Source: Anaerolineaceae bacterium oral taxon 439
Lineage (GTDB): Bacteria; Chloroflexota; Anaerolineae; Anaerolineales; Anaerolineaceae
DNA length: 64,000 bases
Assembly (NCBI GenBank): GCA_001717545.1
Contig: CP017039.1
Coordinates: forward strand, 806,001 to 870,000
Direction: 5' to 3'
Within the stretch, counting starts at the first letter, position 1. Each line of letters starts with the position of its first letter. Below the pieces are notes generated by a model. It was not told where the DNA came from. It did no database searches and was given only the letters and a program-made list of their open reading frames with translations. The position numbers and the translations under genes are program-made. Positions 1 through 8,303 of the stretch are shown one piece after another.

Positions 1-579
1 AAAGGGGTTTTAGACGTTCTTTTAACGTTGCCGCTGGTTCTCCCGCCGACGGTTGTCGGTTACCTGCTCCTCCGCGTTTTGGGTCCGAAGCGCCTGATCG
101 GGGCATGGTTCTTATCGGAATTCGGATTGAAGCTGACGATGACCTGGTGGTCGGCGATTTTCGCGACGACGGTCGTCATTTTTCCGCTGATGTACCGGAC
201 GGCGCGCGGCGCGTTCGAATCGTTTGACGAAACGCTCGCCTATTCGGGCCAGTCGATCGGCTTATCCAACACGTATATTTTCTGGCGGATCCGGATGCCC
301 TGCTGCCGGCAGGGGATTCTGGCGGGAACGGTCCTGGCTTTCGCCCGCGCGCTCGGGGAGTATGGCGCGACGAGCATGATTACCGGGTATACCCCCGGGC
401 GGACGTCGACGATTTCGACGACGGTTTATCAGCTCTGGCGGACGAACGACGACGCGCTGGCGTTCCGGTGGGTCCTGGTGAACATGGCGATTTCGTTCGT
501 CGTCCTGATGACGGTGAACATGCTGGAGCGCAAGGCGGGCAAAACGACGGGTGTCCGGCAAAACGCGGCGGAGGAATAG
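1..579 (+). CDS. modB: Molybdate ABC transporter permease, 5' truncated by window edge
   Basis: The frame is open from base 1, so this is the C-terminal part of a longer permease; an apparent start at base 28 is only an internal leucine codon. Hydrophobic segments alternate with a cytoplasmic loop of the EAA type (a Gly-Leu-Ser segment, then Arg-Met-Pro, then FARALGEYGAT), as in ModB/CysT permeases. That loop docks onto the ATPase. The next gene is a ModC-like ATPase three bases downstream, and its Shine-Dalgarno (GGAGGA) lies inside the end of this gene, so the two are probably translated together. The molybdate-specific assignment rests on the neighbouring molybdopterin-binding genes; a related oxyanion such as tungstate is possible. 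The binding protein would lie outside the window. Confidence 0.85.
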   Translation, partial: KGVLDVLLTLPLVLPPTVVGYLLLRVLGPKRLIGAWFLSEFGLKLTMTWWSAIFATTVVIFPLMYRTARGAFESFDETLAYSGQSIGLSNTYIFWRIRMPCCRQGILAGTVLAFARALGEYGATSMITGYTPGRTSTISTTVYQLWRTNDDALAFRWVLVNMAISFVVLMTVNMLERKAGKTTGVRQNAAEE

Positions 580-582
580 CGC

Positions 583-1626
583 ATGTCCATTTTCGCGGAT
601 ATCCGCAAGAACTTTGGCGATTTCCGCCTCGACGTCCAATTTTCCGGCGGGAACGAGATCATCGCGCTGTTGGGGGCGTCCGGCTGCGGAAAGAGCATGA
701 CGCTGAAATCGATTGCGGGGATCGAGAAGCCGGACAGCGGAAAGATTATGGTCGACGGCGTGGATCTGTTCGATTCCGGGGCGCGGATCCATCTCACGCC
801 GCAGCAGCGTCGGACCGGGCTGCTTTTTCAGAGCTACGCGCTCTTTCCGAATATGACCGTCCAGCAGAATATTCAGGCTGGGGCGCGGCGCGAAAAAAAC
901 AGTGCCCAACGCGCCAGACTGACCGAATCTGTGATCGAAAGCTTCGGGCTGCGCAGGCTGGTTAACCGGTATCCGAGCCAGCTTTCCGGCGGGCAGCAGC
1001 AGCGCGTCGCGTTGGCGCGGATCCTGGTCTCCGGACCGAGGATCCTGCTGCTGGACGAGCCGTTTTCTGCGCTGGACAGTCATTTACGCTTTCAGCTCGA
1101 ACGCGAGGTCGGCGAGGTTTTACGCGGGTTTGGGAAAACGGTGATCCTCGTTTCGCATGACCAGGAGGAGGTTTATCGTTTGGCGGATAAAATCGCGGTT
1201 ATGAACGCGGGGCGGATCGAGCGGTTCGGGTTGAAGGACGAGGTTTTTTCGGACCCGCGGACGAAAAGCGCGGCGCGGCTGACCGGGTACAAGAATCTTT
1301 CGCGGGGAGAGCGGCTCGGCGAGACGCGGTTTTACGCGGCGGACTGGGGCGCGGAGCTGACGGTCCGGGGCGAAAGCTCGGACGGGACGTACGCCGCGAT
1401 CCGCGCCCGCGATCTCCGGCCGGCCGGGGACGGAGACGGGATCGATTGCCGAGTGGAACGGGCGGTCGAGAATCCGTTTACGTACACGCTGGTTTTGAAG
1501 GCGGCTGAAACGGCGGGGACGAAGGCGCTGCTTTGGGAGGTCGATAAAACGTGGTGGGAGGCGAACCGATCGGAACGCATCCGCGTCGAGCTTCCGCCGG
1601 AGCGTGTCGCGATCGTTGGCGATTAG
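583..1626 (+). CDS. modC: Molybdate-type ABC transporter ATPase
   Basis: A 347-residue ABC ATPase that powers import through the preceding permease. Walker A is GASGCGKS at residues 31-38, the signature is LSGGQQQR, Walker B is ILLLDEP, and the switch histidine is in LVSHDQEE. After the nucleotide-binding domain about 110 residues remain, compatible with a TOBE/MOP-like oxyanion-sensing regulatory domain, although I see no clear motif there. It starts three bases after modB and is followed by an 86-bp gap containing a short inverted repeat (CCTTCCG near 1635, CGGAAGG near 1660). ModC is preferred over CysA or PotA because of the molybdopterin genes downstream. Confidence 0.85.
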   Translation: MSIFADIRKNFGDFRLDVQFSGGNEIIALLGASGCGKSMTLKSIAGIEKPDSGKIMVDGVDLFDSGARIHLTPQQRRTGLLFQSYALFPNMTVQQNIQAGARREKNSAQRARLTESVIESFGLRRLVNRYPSQLSGGQQQRVALARILVSGPRILLLDEPFSALDSHLRFQLEREVGEVLRGFGKTVILVSHDQEEVYRLADKIAVMNAGRIERFGLKDEVFSDPRTKSAARLTGYKNLSRGERLGETRFYAADWGAELTVRGESSDGTYAAIRARDLRPAGDGDGIDCRVERAVENPFTYTLVLKAAETAGTKALLWEVDKTWWEANRSERIRVELPPERVAIVGD

Positions 1627-1712
1627 AAGCTCTTCCTTCCGGATCGGTATTCAGGATCGGAAGGCCCCGGCGTTGAGGCGGGGGATCAGGAAGGGCAGGA
1701 AAGGGGAAAGTT

Positions 1713-2729
1713 ATGAAAAAGGTCAGGGTAGAAGAAGCGGTCGGGATGGCGATTTGCCATGATATCACCGCGATGCGCGATGGGTTCAAGGGCGCGGCGT
1801 TTAAACGGGGGCACGTTATCCGTAAGGAGGATATTCCGAGCTTACTGGATATCGGGAAGCGTACGGTTTTCGTCTGGGAGGAGAACGCGGGCGAAATTCA
1901 TGAGGAGGACGCCGCCCGGCGCATGGCGGCGATGGCGCCGGTCGAGGGCGCGGTTTACGAGGGCCCATCCGAGGGAAAAATGACGCTGATCGCGGAGCGC
2001 CGCGGGATGTTCCGGGTTGACCGGGAGCTGCTGCGGTTGATAAATCTGATCGGCGATCTGACGATTTGCACCCTCCCGGACCATTATCCGGTCGAGGCCG
2101 GGATGAAGCTCGCGTCGATGCGAATCGTGCCGCTGGTTACGAAGGAAACGCAGCTGATTCAGGCGGAAGAGCTCTGCGCAGGGAGGAAGCTGTTGAATCT
2201 CCGCCCGTATCGGGAATTGAAGGTTGGGGTCCTGATTACCGGGTCGGAGGTGTATTCCGGACGAATTCAGGACAGGTTTGAGGGGGTTGTTCGCGCGAAG
2301 CTGAGCCGGTATCCGGCGGAGATCGCCGGCGTTTCGATCTGCGACGACGATTTGGAGATGATTACGGCGGAGGCGGAGAAGTACCTGGCTCAGGGCGCGG
2401 ATTTCCTGATTTTTACCGGCGGGATGTCGGTCGATCCTGACGACCTGACGCCGGGCGCGATCCGCCGGCTCGGCGCGGAAATCGTGACGCATGGCGTTCC
2501 GGCGCAGCCGGGGAACATGACGCTGATCGCGTATCGGGACGGCGTGACGATGATGGGCGTTCCCGGCTCGGCGATCAGCGTGCCGGTAACGATGTTTGAC
2601 GTGCTGCTGCCTCAGGTTTTCACCGGCGACCGCTTTACGAAGGAGACGCTCGTCGGTTTAGGGGAAGGCGGCCTCTGTCAGCCCGGCTCGGGGGCTCATT
2701 TCCCCGACTGCACGTTTGGACGGTATTAA
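1713..2729 (+). CDS. Molybdopterin-binding protein, MoeA-like domain
   Basis: A 338-residue protein whose residues of about 168-310 form a MoCF/MoeA-type molybdopterin-binding domain: LITGSEVYSG, then FTGGMSVDPDDLTPGA, then a GVPGS loop. The N-terminal half resembles the divergent molybdopterin-binding proteins that accompany molybdenum enzymes rather than canonical MoeA, which is longer. The C-terminus ends in a Cys-rich tail with HFPDCTFGRY, typical of that subgroup. The Shine-Dalgarno GGAAAGGGG sits just before the ATG. It lies between molybdate uptake genes and a MogA-like gene, so a role in inserting or sensing molybdopterin/Mo cofactor is inferred. Whether it is a true molybdotransferase cannot be told from sequence alone. 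Confidence 0.8.
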   Translation: MKKVRVEEAVGMAICHDITAMRDGFKGAAFKRGHVIRKEDIPSLLDIGKRTVFVWEENAGEIHEEDAARRMAAMAPVEGAVYEGPSEGKMTLIAERRGMFRVDRELLRLINLIGDLTICTLPDHYPVEAGMKLASMRIVPLVTKETQLIQAEELCAGRKLLNLRPYRELKVGVLITGSEVYSGRIQDRFEGVVRAKLSRYPAEIAGVSICDDDLEMITAEAEKYLAQGADFLIFTGGMSVDPDDLTPGAIRRLGAEIVTHGVPAQPGNMTLIAYRDGVTMMGVPGSAISVPVTMFDVLLPQVFTGDRFTKETLVGLGEGGLCQPGSGAHFPDCTFGRY

Positions 2730-3091
2730 TGAAGCGAAGGGCGGAGGAGATGAGGAAGACGGCGGCGGTAATTACGATCAGCGATAAGGCTTCGCGCGGC
2801 GAACGGGTCGATACGAGCGGTCCGGCGCTTTGCGCGCTGCTGGAGGCGGACGGATGGGAGATTGCCGCGCGGACGCTGGTCCCGGACGACGCGGCGCGGA
2901 TCCGTTCGGAGCTGGTCCGCTGTTCCGACGAGTCAGGCGTTGACCTGATCCTGACGACGGGCGGAACGCTGATCATCAACCTGCCGGGAAGCGAGCGGGC
3001 GGCGCGGGAAAACTTCGCCGCAATTCGCGGCGTATTGGATCATGCGGTTGAGATGCTGCGATCGAGGGGATCGGCGGACTGCGCCGGGTGA
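2729..3091 (+). CDS. mogA: MogA/MoaB-like protein with internal deletion of the catalytic core
   Basis: The N-terminus (AAVITISDKASRGERVDTSG) and C-terminus (TLIINLPGSERAARENF) are those of the MogA family, which adenylylates molybdopterin. In the family, TTGGTG continues into a conserved RD..PEAT segment and about 45-50 further residues before GRTLIINLPGS. Here TTGG is joined directly to TLIINLPGS near 2960-2971, so the molybdopterin-binding catalytic segment is missing while the frame stays open. At 120 residues (113 from the alternative ATG at 2750) it is well short of the usual 160 or so. The ATG overlaps the preceding stop (TAATG). It is probably non-functional unless this is an assembly collapse between short repeats. 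Confidence 0.75.
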   Translation: MKRRAEEMRKTAAVITISDKASRGERVDTSGPALCALLEADGWEIAARTLVPDDAARIRSELVRCSDESGVDLILTTGGTLIINLPGSERAARENFAAIRGVLDHAVEMLRSRGSADCAG

Positions 3092-3122
3092 AGAGGTGGA
3101 GAAAAACTGCGGCAAAGAAGTC

Positions 3123-3151
3123 TTGACAAGGCGCTCAGATTCGGATAAGAT
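3123..3151 (+). promoter_or_regulatory. Sigma70-type promoter for the FtsX-peptidase gene
   Basis: A perfect -35 hexamer TTGACA (3123-3128) and a -10 hexamer TAAGAT (3146-3151) are separated by exactly 17 bases. The next start codon is about 165 bases downstream, giving a long 5' leader. This is the strongest promoter match seen in the window. Confidence 0.75.
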
Positions 3152-3255
3152 CATTGAAAATGACGGTTGTCGAAATGTTCGGAAATACCTATTTCTCTGT
3201 AGTCTGAGTGGCACGGTGGATTCTGCTTCGATGAAAGTAAACCGGCAGATTTTTT

Positions 3256-3289
3256 GAATTGGCGCGGCAGAGACCCGCCGCGCCAATTC
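3256..3289. other. 13-bp perfect hairpin in the 5' leader
   Basis: GAATTGGCGCGGC (3256-3268) pairs perfectly with 3277-3289 around an 8-base loop. No T-run follows on either strand, and it lies between the promoter at 3123 and the ATG at 3318, so it is more likely a leader structure (mRNA stability or attenuation) than a plain terminator. Confidence 0.55.
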
Positions 3290-3317
3290 TCTTAGCTGGA
3301 TGGCTCTTTAAGGAAGT

Positions 3318-6300
3318 ATGAAACGAAGCTTTCTTTTCCGGCGTTTTCCTCTTTCTTTCGCGATGCGGTTCCTGCTGGTCGCGATCGGGGCGGCCGCGTT
3401 CTCGATCCTCTTCAATACATTTCATACCGCAATTACGGAAACGGTCTCGAATCACTGGCGCGGCGGATATGATCTGCTGATCCGCGGGAATGATTCGCAA
3501 TCCGCGACCGAAAAATCGAACGGGTTGATGGATGGGAATTTTTTAGGCGAGGCGACGTATGGGATTACGCTGGACCAGCTGCGCCTGATTCAATCGCTCG
3601 ATGGCGTGGAGATCGCCGCGCCGCTGGCGCCGATCGGATACGCGCTGAACGATACGCAGGGAATCGTTTTTCAGCTCGCCGATCCGGAGCCCGATACGAT
3701 TTATCGATTTTCATACCGGATTTCCGGGGATCAGAATCAGCTGATTGCCGAAAACGACGTAATCTGTCTGGATAGCGACGGACCGGTCGGTATTGATTGC
3801 CTTGGCGCCGACAGCCTGATTGGCGGGGGTCAGGAACCATTCCTGATATTAACCGGGTATCTTCCGGTCGGCTGGAAGCTGATCGCCGGGATCGATCCGG
3901 TTCAGGAAGACCTGCTGACCGGGCTGTCGGTCTCGGTTCCGCGGTCGCGCGGGAACCGGTATTTATCCGAGAACGAGAAGCTCCTGAACGTTCGATCGCA
4001 TACGGCCCTGAAATCATTGGAGATTCCGCTGATCGTGAATCAGACGGCGTACGTCGATCAGACGTTAACCTGGTCCGCTTCGGCCCGCGAGACTCCGATT
4101 GAGCGGTTCGTGGAGAACGGCGCCGTCGATTGGGACGCGGTGGAGGAAATTTTTGCCGATTCGGACGCGGCTCCGTCCGCGTCTTATTCGGTCGATCTGG
4201 CTGACAATATTACCGCTCTGAATACAAGGAACGTTTTCCTTGATCCCGACGGGAATGTTTCCTTTTCAGCGAACGGGTTCAGTTTTTATTCGGATACGCA
4301 GCTTCTCCTTCTTCCGGATCCTTTCGAATACGAGGCGGATGCCGGCGGTTCGGTCTTTCGGGTCCGCCCCGTTGGAAGCTGGGGCGCGGACGTGGTCCCA
4401 TATTTACATGAGCTGAAATTAAATCCGAATTATCAGGATCAGCCGTGCGATCTTCCCCCCGAGACGCTTTTATATCGAAAGCTCGCCGTCGTCCGTCCGT
4501 CCGGCTTCCGGCTGAACGTGATCGGGACGTACGATTTTGAGAAGTTGAATTCGTACGCCGATCCGCTGACGTACGTTCCGCTCGGAATTTACCAGCCGCC
4601 GCGCGCGCGCGGCGAGGACGGAACGGAAGTTCGTCCCGACCTGAATCCGGCGGGGTTCATTCCGCAGCCGGCTTTCGGGCTGACGAATTTGACGGCGGCG
4701 AAGTACCTGATCGGGCGCGAGGATTTTATTTCTTCGATTCGGGTCCGCGTCGGCGGGATCGATTCGTATACGCCGGAGAACGTCGCCCGGATCCAGCGCG
4801 TCGCGTCGCAGGTTCGGAGTCTGACGGGATTGCGCGTCGACGTCGTCGCCGGTTCCTCTCCGCGCGAAGTCCGGGTCGAGGTTCCCGACGCGGGCGCGGT
4901 TTGGGAGAATTGGACGACGCTGGGCGAGGCCGCGCGGATTACGTCCGGATTCAACCGGATTAACGCCGTCTTCTTTTTCTTATTTGCGCTGACCGCGGTT
5001 TCCTTCCAGATGACGATGGCGCGGCTGGAGGTTCAGAACAGCCGGATCCTTGTCGGCGTATTGAAATCCGTCGGCTGGCGCCGGCGCGATATCATTTCCG
5101 CCCTGCTCCGCGCTCAAATCGTGCCGTTCCTGATCGGGGTTACGGTTGCGACGCTGTTCGGCTTGATTTTCTCGGCGAGGCAGGGCGTTCGCTTCAACCC
5201 GGTCGGTTCGCTTCTGATTTTATTCGCGTTTGGCGTGATCCTGTTTCTTTCCGCTTATCTGGCGATCCGAAAGGCCGCCGTCCGGCCGCCGGCCGCCGAT
5301 TTCGCGGTCGGGAGCGGCGTCGAAGATCCTGCGGCGGATCGATCGGCTCGTTTCGGCGATTCGCCGTCGAAAAATGTCTTCCGTCTGGCGCTGAGTCAGA
5401 TCCTCCGGAGACCGCGGCGAATCGCGCTTTCGATTCTGGCTCTGGCGCTGAGCGTTTTCTGCGCCGTGTTTACCGGTTTTGCGATTTTGAATTATCACCG
5501 GCAGCTGACGGTCAGCCTCCTGGGGGCCCGGATCGGGATTGAGATCGGCGATGCGCATTTGCTGATCGTTCTGGCGATGAGCCTGATGAGCGCGCTGATC
5601 GTGTACGCGGTTTTGTGGATGAACGTTTCCGAGCGCGCCGACGAATACGCGCTGTTCCGGGCGTTTGGGTGGAGGCGGAGAACGATTCTTTCTGAAATCC
5701 TGATCGAGGGCGGCGCGGCCGGCGCGGCGGGGGGCGTGATTGGAAGCGTCGCCGGATTCGCCGCGTTTATCTTTCTGACCGGATCGGCGCTGAAGGTTTC
5801 GATGCTGCTGACTGCGTTGGCTGCTGCTGCGGCGGCGATCGCGGCGTCCCTCTGCGTCGCCGGGGTGATCGCGAACAGGATGATTTTCCGGACGAGCGCG
5901 AACCGATCGGCGGAACGCTCGATTCATGTTCAATTTCCGTGGATGGTTCCGCCGCGGAGAAACGGGATCGTCCTGTCGCTGCTGGCGGCGGTTTTTGCGA
6001 TCGGATTCTCGTTTTTTCTGACGAGCTCCGACGCGCCGTTAAACGAACGCATCCCCTGGGTCAGGGAAGAGATTCACCGGCGCGCGGTTACGGACGAAAA
6101 CATCTCCGGCTATCGAATCCTGAATCACCTGAACGCGCTGACGCGGTTGGGGGAGCGCAACGGCGGAAACGAGGCGGAGGCGAGCGCGGCGGATTATATT
6201 CAGGCTGCGCTGGAGAGATTGGGGTTCGACGTTTCCCGCGATGCGGTTCCGACGAATACGCTTCAGGTTCAGGTCGGGAACCGAATCGTGGAATTGTGGA

Positions 6301-7322
6301 CGACGGGAAGTTTTGTTCATGAAAGCCGCTTGAAGCCCGGCGGGTCGATTATTGGCGAAGCTGTCTTTCTGACGGAGGATGACGGTTTCCCGGCGAAAGA
6401 AACGCTCAAGGGCAAAATCATTCTGTTCGGCGTCGAGCTGAATTCAGGTTCTACGTTCGAGACTTTTACGAAGCGTTTCTTCGAGGAATACGGACCGGAA
6501 GATCTGAAGGCCGTTTTCTTCTTCGAGCTGTCCCCGCCGCTGCGGCAGGTTTTAGCGCAGAATTCGACGGATCTGTTTGCGGAGATGCGCCTGGGTACGA
6601 ATATCAGCGCCGCGCTCGCGGGAGAGGACGCTTCCGCTCCTGGGGTGATGCTGTACGCGCATTACGATTCGAATCCGGGCAGTCCCGGGGCGAATTCGGG
6701 AACGGGCGCGGCCGTGCTGCTCGACGTTGCGCGCCGTCTGGCTGAAAGAAGGACGGATCGATCTGTCCGGCTTGTATTTCTGACCTCGACGGAAAGAAAG
6801 TTTGCTTGGGGAGTTCCGTTCGGTCCGGAAGGCATGATCCGTTACGTGAAAAAGCATGACGCTGAATTTCGCGCGTACGGGACGATCGTGTCCGTCGACC
6901 ACCTTGGCGTCTGGAAAAAGCTGCTGATCGGTTCGGCGGCGGAGCCCGCGGACCTGGCCGTGAAAGAAGATTTTTACAGCTTCTATTTTGAACGGGAATT
7001 GAGTTATCAGGACCTGGACGCTCTGCGTATTTTGAAAAAAGAGGTTCCGCCGCTCACGGCTGATCTGGAAACGGTTGAACGCTTTGTTTCGATCGGCGAA
7101 GGCCGTGGAATAGACGTAACGCCCGCCTCTGGCTATGGGGCCTGTCTGACGGATGGATTCCATGCCGCCGGGATTCCGGCGATCGGTTTTTGCGGCGATG
7201 GGGACGAGCTCGCCGATACGGCTTTAGACGACATGGCGAATATCCAGGTCGAACAATTGTATCAGGCGGCGGCGATCCTTTACGACGCGCTGTTTGGTCA
7301 GGGGGCGACGAATGAAAAATAA
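3318..7322 (+). CDS. FtsX-family permease fused to a degenerate M28 peptidase domain
   Basis: A 1334-residue protein. An N-terminal membrane anchor (about 14-35) is followed by a large extracytoplasmic region, then an FtsX-type four-helix core in two parts (about 545-660 and 695-855, each with a WRRR loop of the kind ...GWRRRDI / GWRRRTI), another helix (about 885-905), and an M28 aminopeptidase-like domain (about 950-1330). In the M28 domain AHYD is kept (H1115, D1117) and VDHLG (D1194), but GANDN is replaced by GANSG, the EE pair by T1158-E1159, and the C-terminal metal His is absent, so it is probably a pseudoenzyme. AAGGAAG precedes the ATG. The adjacent ATPase completes a MacB/LolCDE-like machine, presumably moving or sensing envelope lipids or peptides; the substrate is unknown. 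Confidence 0.8.
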   Translation: MKRSFLFRRFPLSFAMRFLLVAIGAAAFSILFNTFHTAITETVSNHWRGGYDLLIRGNDSQSATEKSNGLMDGNFLGEATYGITLDQLRLIQSLDGVEIAAPLAPIGYALNDTQGIVFQLADPEPDTIYRFSYRISGDQNQLIAENDVICLDSDGPVGIDCLGADSLIGGGQEPFLILTGYLPVGWKLIAGIDPVQEDLLTGLSVSVPRSRGNRYLSENEKLLNVRSHTALKSLEIPLIVNQTAYVDQTLTWSASARETPIERFVENGAVDWDAVEEIFADSDAAPSASYSVDLADNITALNTRNVFLDPDGNVSFSANGFSFYSDTQLLLLPDPFEYEADAGGSVFRVRPVGSWGADVVPYLHELKLNPNYQDQPCDLPPETLLYRKLAVVRPSGFRLNVIGTYDFEKLNSYADPLTYVPLGIYQPPRARGEDGTEVRPDLNPAGFIPQPAFGLTNLTAAKYLIGREDFISSIRVRVGGIDSYTPENVARIQRVASQVRSLTGLRVDVVAGSSPREVRVEVPDAGAVWENWTTLGEAARITSGFNRINAVFFFLFALTAVSFQMTMARLEVQNSRILVGVLKSVGWRRRDIISALLRAQIVPFLIGVTVATLFGLIFSARQGVRFNPVGSLLILFAFGVILFLSAYLAIRKAAVRPPAADFAVGSGVEDPAADRSARFGDSPSKNVFRLALSQILRRPRRIALSILALALSVFCAVFTGFAILNYHRQLTVSLLGARIGIEIGDAHLLIVLAMSLMSALIVYAVLWMNVSERADEYALFRAFGWRRRTILSEILIEGGAAGAAGGVIGSVAGFAAFIFLTGSALKVSMLLTALAAAAAAIAASLCVAGVIANRMIFRTSANRSAERSIHVQFPWMVPPRRNGIVLSLLAAVFAIGFSFFLTSSDAPLNERIPWVREEIHRRAVTDENISGYRILNHLNALTRLGERNGGNEAEASAADYIQAALERLGFDVSRDAVPTNTLQVQVGNRIVELWTTGSFVHESRLKPGGSIIGEAVFLTEDDGFPAKETLKGKIILFGVELNSGSTFETFTKRFFEEYGPEDLKAVFFFELSPPLRQVLAQNSTDLFAEMRLGTNISAALAGEDASAPGVMLYAHYDSNPGSPGANSGTGAAVLLDVARRLAERRTDRSVRLVFLTSTERKFAWGVPFGPEGMIRYVKKHDAEFRAYGTIVSVDHLGVWKKLLIGSAAEPADLAVKEDFYSFYFERELSYQDLDALRILKKEVPPLTADLETVERFVSIGEGRGIDVTPASGYGACLTDGFHAAGIPAIGFCGDGDELADTALDDMANIQVEQLYQAAAILYDALFGQGATNEK

Positions 7323-7992
7323 ACTGTATGAAATTACCCAGCTTACGAAAATCTATCCGGGCGTGCGGCCCGTTACTGCGCTTTTCGAAATCAGTCTTGA
7401 TATTTATGAAGGCGAATTTCTGCTGATAACCGGGCCTTCCGGCTGCGGTAAGTCTACGCTGCTGAACCTGATCGGGACGCTGGACGTTCCGACGTCGGGC
7501 GAGATTCTTTATCGCGGCGAACCGCTGACGTCAGCGTCGGAGGCGCGTCTAGCGGACTATCGCCGGAACGAGATCGGCGTCGTTTTCCAGCTGTTCCGCC
7601 TGATTCCTGGGTTGACGGTGTTGGAGAATGTCGTGCTGCCGACGCTTCCTTTTCGGAAAGAACTTCGGGAGGCCCCGGAAATCAGGGGCGAAGAGCTGCT
7701 GCGGCTGGTTGGGCTTGACGCGCGCGCGGATCATTATCCTTCTCAGCTCTCCGGCGGCGAGGCCCAGCGGGTCGCGATCGCGCGGGCGTTGATCCAGTCG
7801 CCGAGCGTTGTTCTTGCGGACGAGCCGACGGGAAATCTGGATTCGGAGGCCTCCAAAGAAATTATCCGCTTGTTAAAGAAAATTAATACGGAGGAAGGCA
7901 AAACGATTGTCTTGGTGTCGCATGACTTGAGGAACGAGGCCGTCGCGGATCGGAAAATCGAGCTGGTCGACGGGCGGATATCGGCGGGTTAG
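7312..7992 (+). CDS. LolD/MacB-like ABC transporter ATPase
   Basis: A 226-residue ATPase with Walker A GPSGCGKS (41-48), signature LSGGEAQR, Walker B VVLADEP followed by TGNLDS, and switch His in LVSHD. The TGNLDS sequence after Walker B is characteristic of the LolD/FtsE/MacB group that partners FtsX-fold permeases. The start at 7312 (MKNKLYE) is preferred over a more upstream GTG because a G-rich Shine-Dalgarno precedes it and it overlaps the permease end by 11 bases, as expected for coupled subunits. It should energise the fused permease immediately upstream. Confidence 0.88.
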   Translation: MKNKLYEITQLTKIYPGVRPVTALFEISLDIYEGEFLLITGPSGCGKSTLLNLIGTLDVPTSGEILYRGEPLTSASEARLADYRRNEIGVVFQLFRLIPGLTVLENVVLPTLPFRKELREAPEIRGEELLRLVGLDARADHYPSQLSGGEAQRVAIARALIQSPSVVLADEPTGNLDSEASKEIIRLLKKINTEEGKTIVLVSHDLRNEAVADRKIELVDGRISAG

Positions 7993-8045
7993 CGCGATTT
8001 CTGGTCGTTCCGCGCCGCGGTCATCGCGGGTATGGGACTGATATA

Positions 8046-8078
8046 CAGGAAGGGCCGCGACTCGGGCGGCCCTTCCTG
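8046..8078. terminator. Strong GC hairpin after the FtsX/LolD operon
   Basis: CAGGAAGGGCCGC (8046-8058) pairs perfectly with 8066-8078 around a 7-base loop. Only a short ATTT follows on the + strand. It lies between the + strand operon and the fba 3' fragment on the minus strand and may serve both. If the fragment is the displaced original fba end, this was its original terminator. Confidence 0.6.
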
Positions 8079-8102
8079 ATTTGCCAGCGTTGAAACGGCG
8101 GG

Positions 8103-8291
8103 TTATTTCGCGACGAACCTGCGGACGTCGTCGAGCTGACCGGCGGAGCCGAGGAGCACGTTTTTATTGGCGATGAACTTGGCGTATTCATCCATGAAGA
8201 CCTTCCCGATCGGGCGCAGGTCGAAGTTTCCCGGGTGATCGCGGAAGTATTCGCGATGGACGCGGGTCCAGACGAGGCGGCCGTCGGTATC
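8103..8291 (-). repeat. 189-bp direct repeat, copy 1 (fba 3' end)
   Basis: Matches 12232-12420 with 2 mismatches in 189 bases and in the same orientation. Homology stops abruptly at both ends (inside a codon-aligned GATACC on one side, at the stop codon on the other). Candidate attachment-site or recombination duplicate bounding the island. Confidence 0.92.
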
Positions 8292-8303
8292 AGGAGGCCT
8301 CAA
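8103..8303 (-). pseudogene. Orphan C-terminal fragment of class II fructose-bisphosphate aldolase
   Basis: The 62 C-terminal residues of the aldolase (DTDGRLVW to RRFVAK) plus the stop are repeated here, identical to the intact gene at 12232-13182 except one residue (HPGNF instead of HPENF) and one silent change. The frame continues only four codons upstream of the repeat to an ATG with no convincing ribosome site. It lacks all catalytic and zinc-binding residues, so it is a fragment, not an enzyme. Confidence 0.9.

Noticed and set aside
1627-1712. Possible riboswitch (Moco type) between modC and the molybdopterin-binding gene
   Set aside because: Only 86 bases with short inverted repeats; the multi-helix Moco aptamer could not be drawn.
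3256-3289. Hairpin read as a terminator for the mogA-like gene
   Set aside because: It lies after a good promoter and has no T-run on either side, so it was listed as a leader structure instead.
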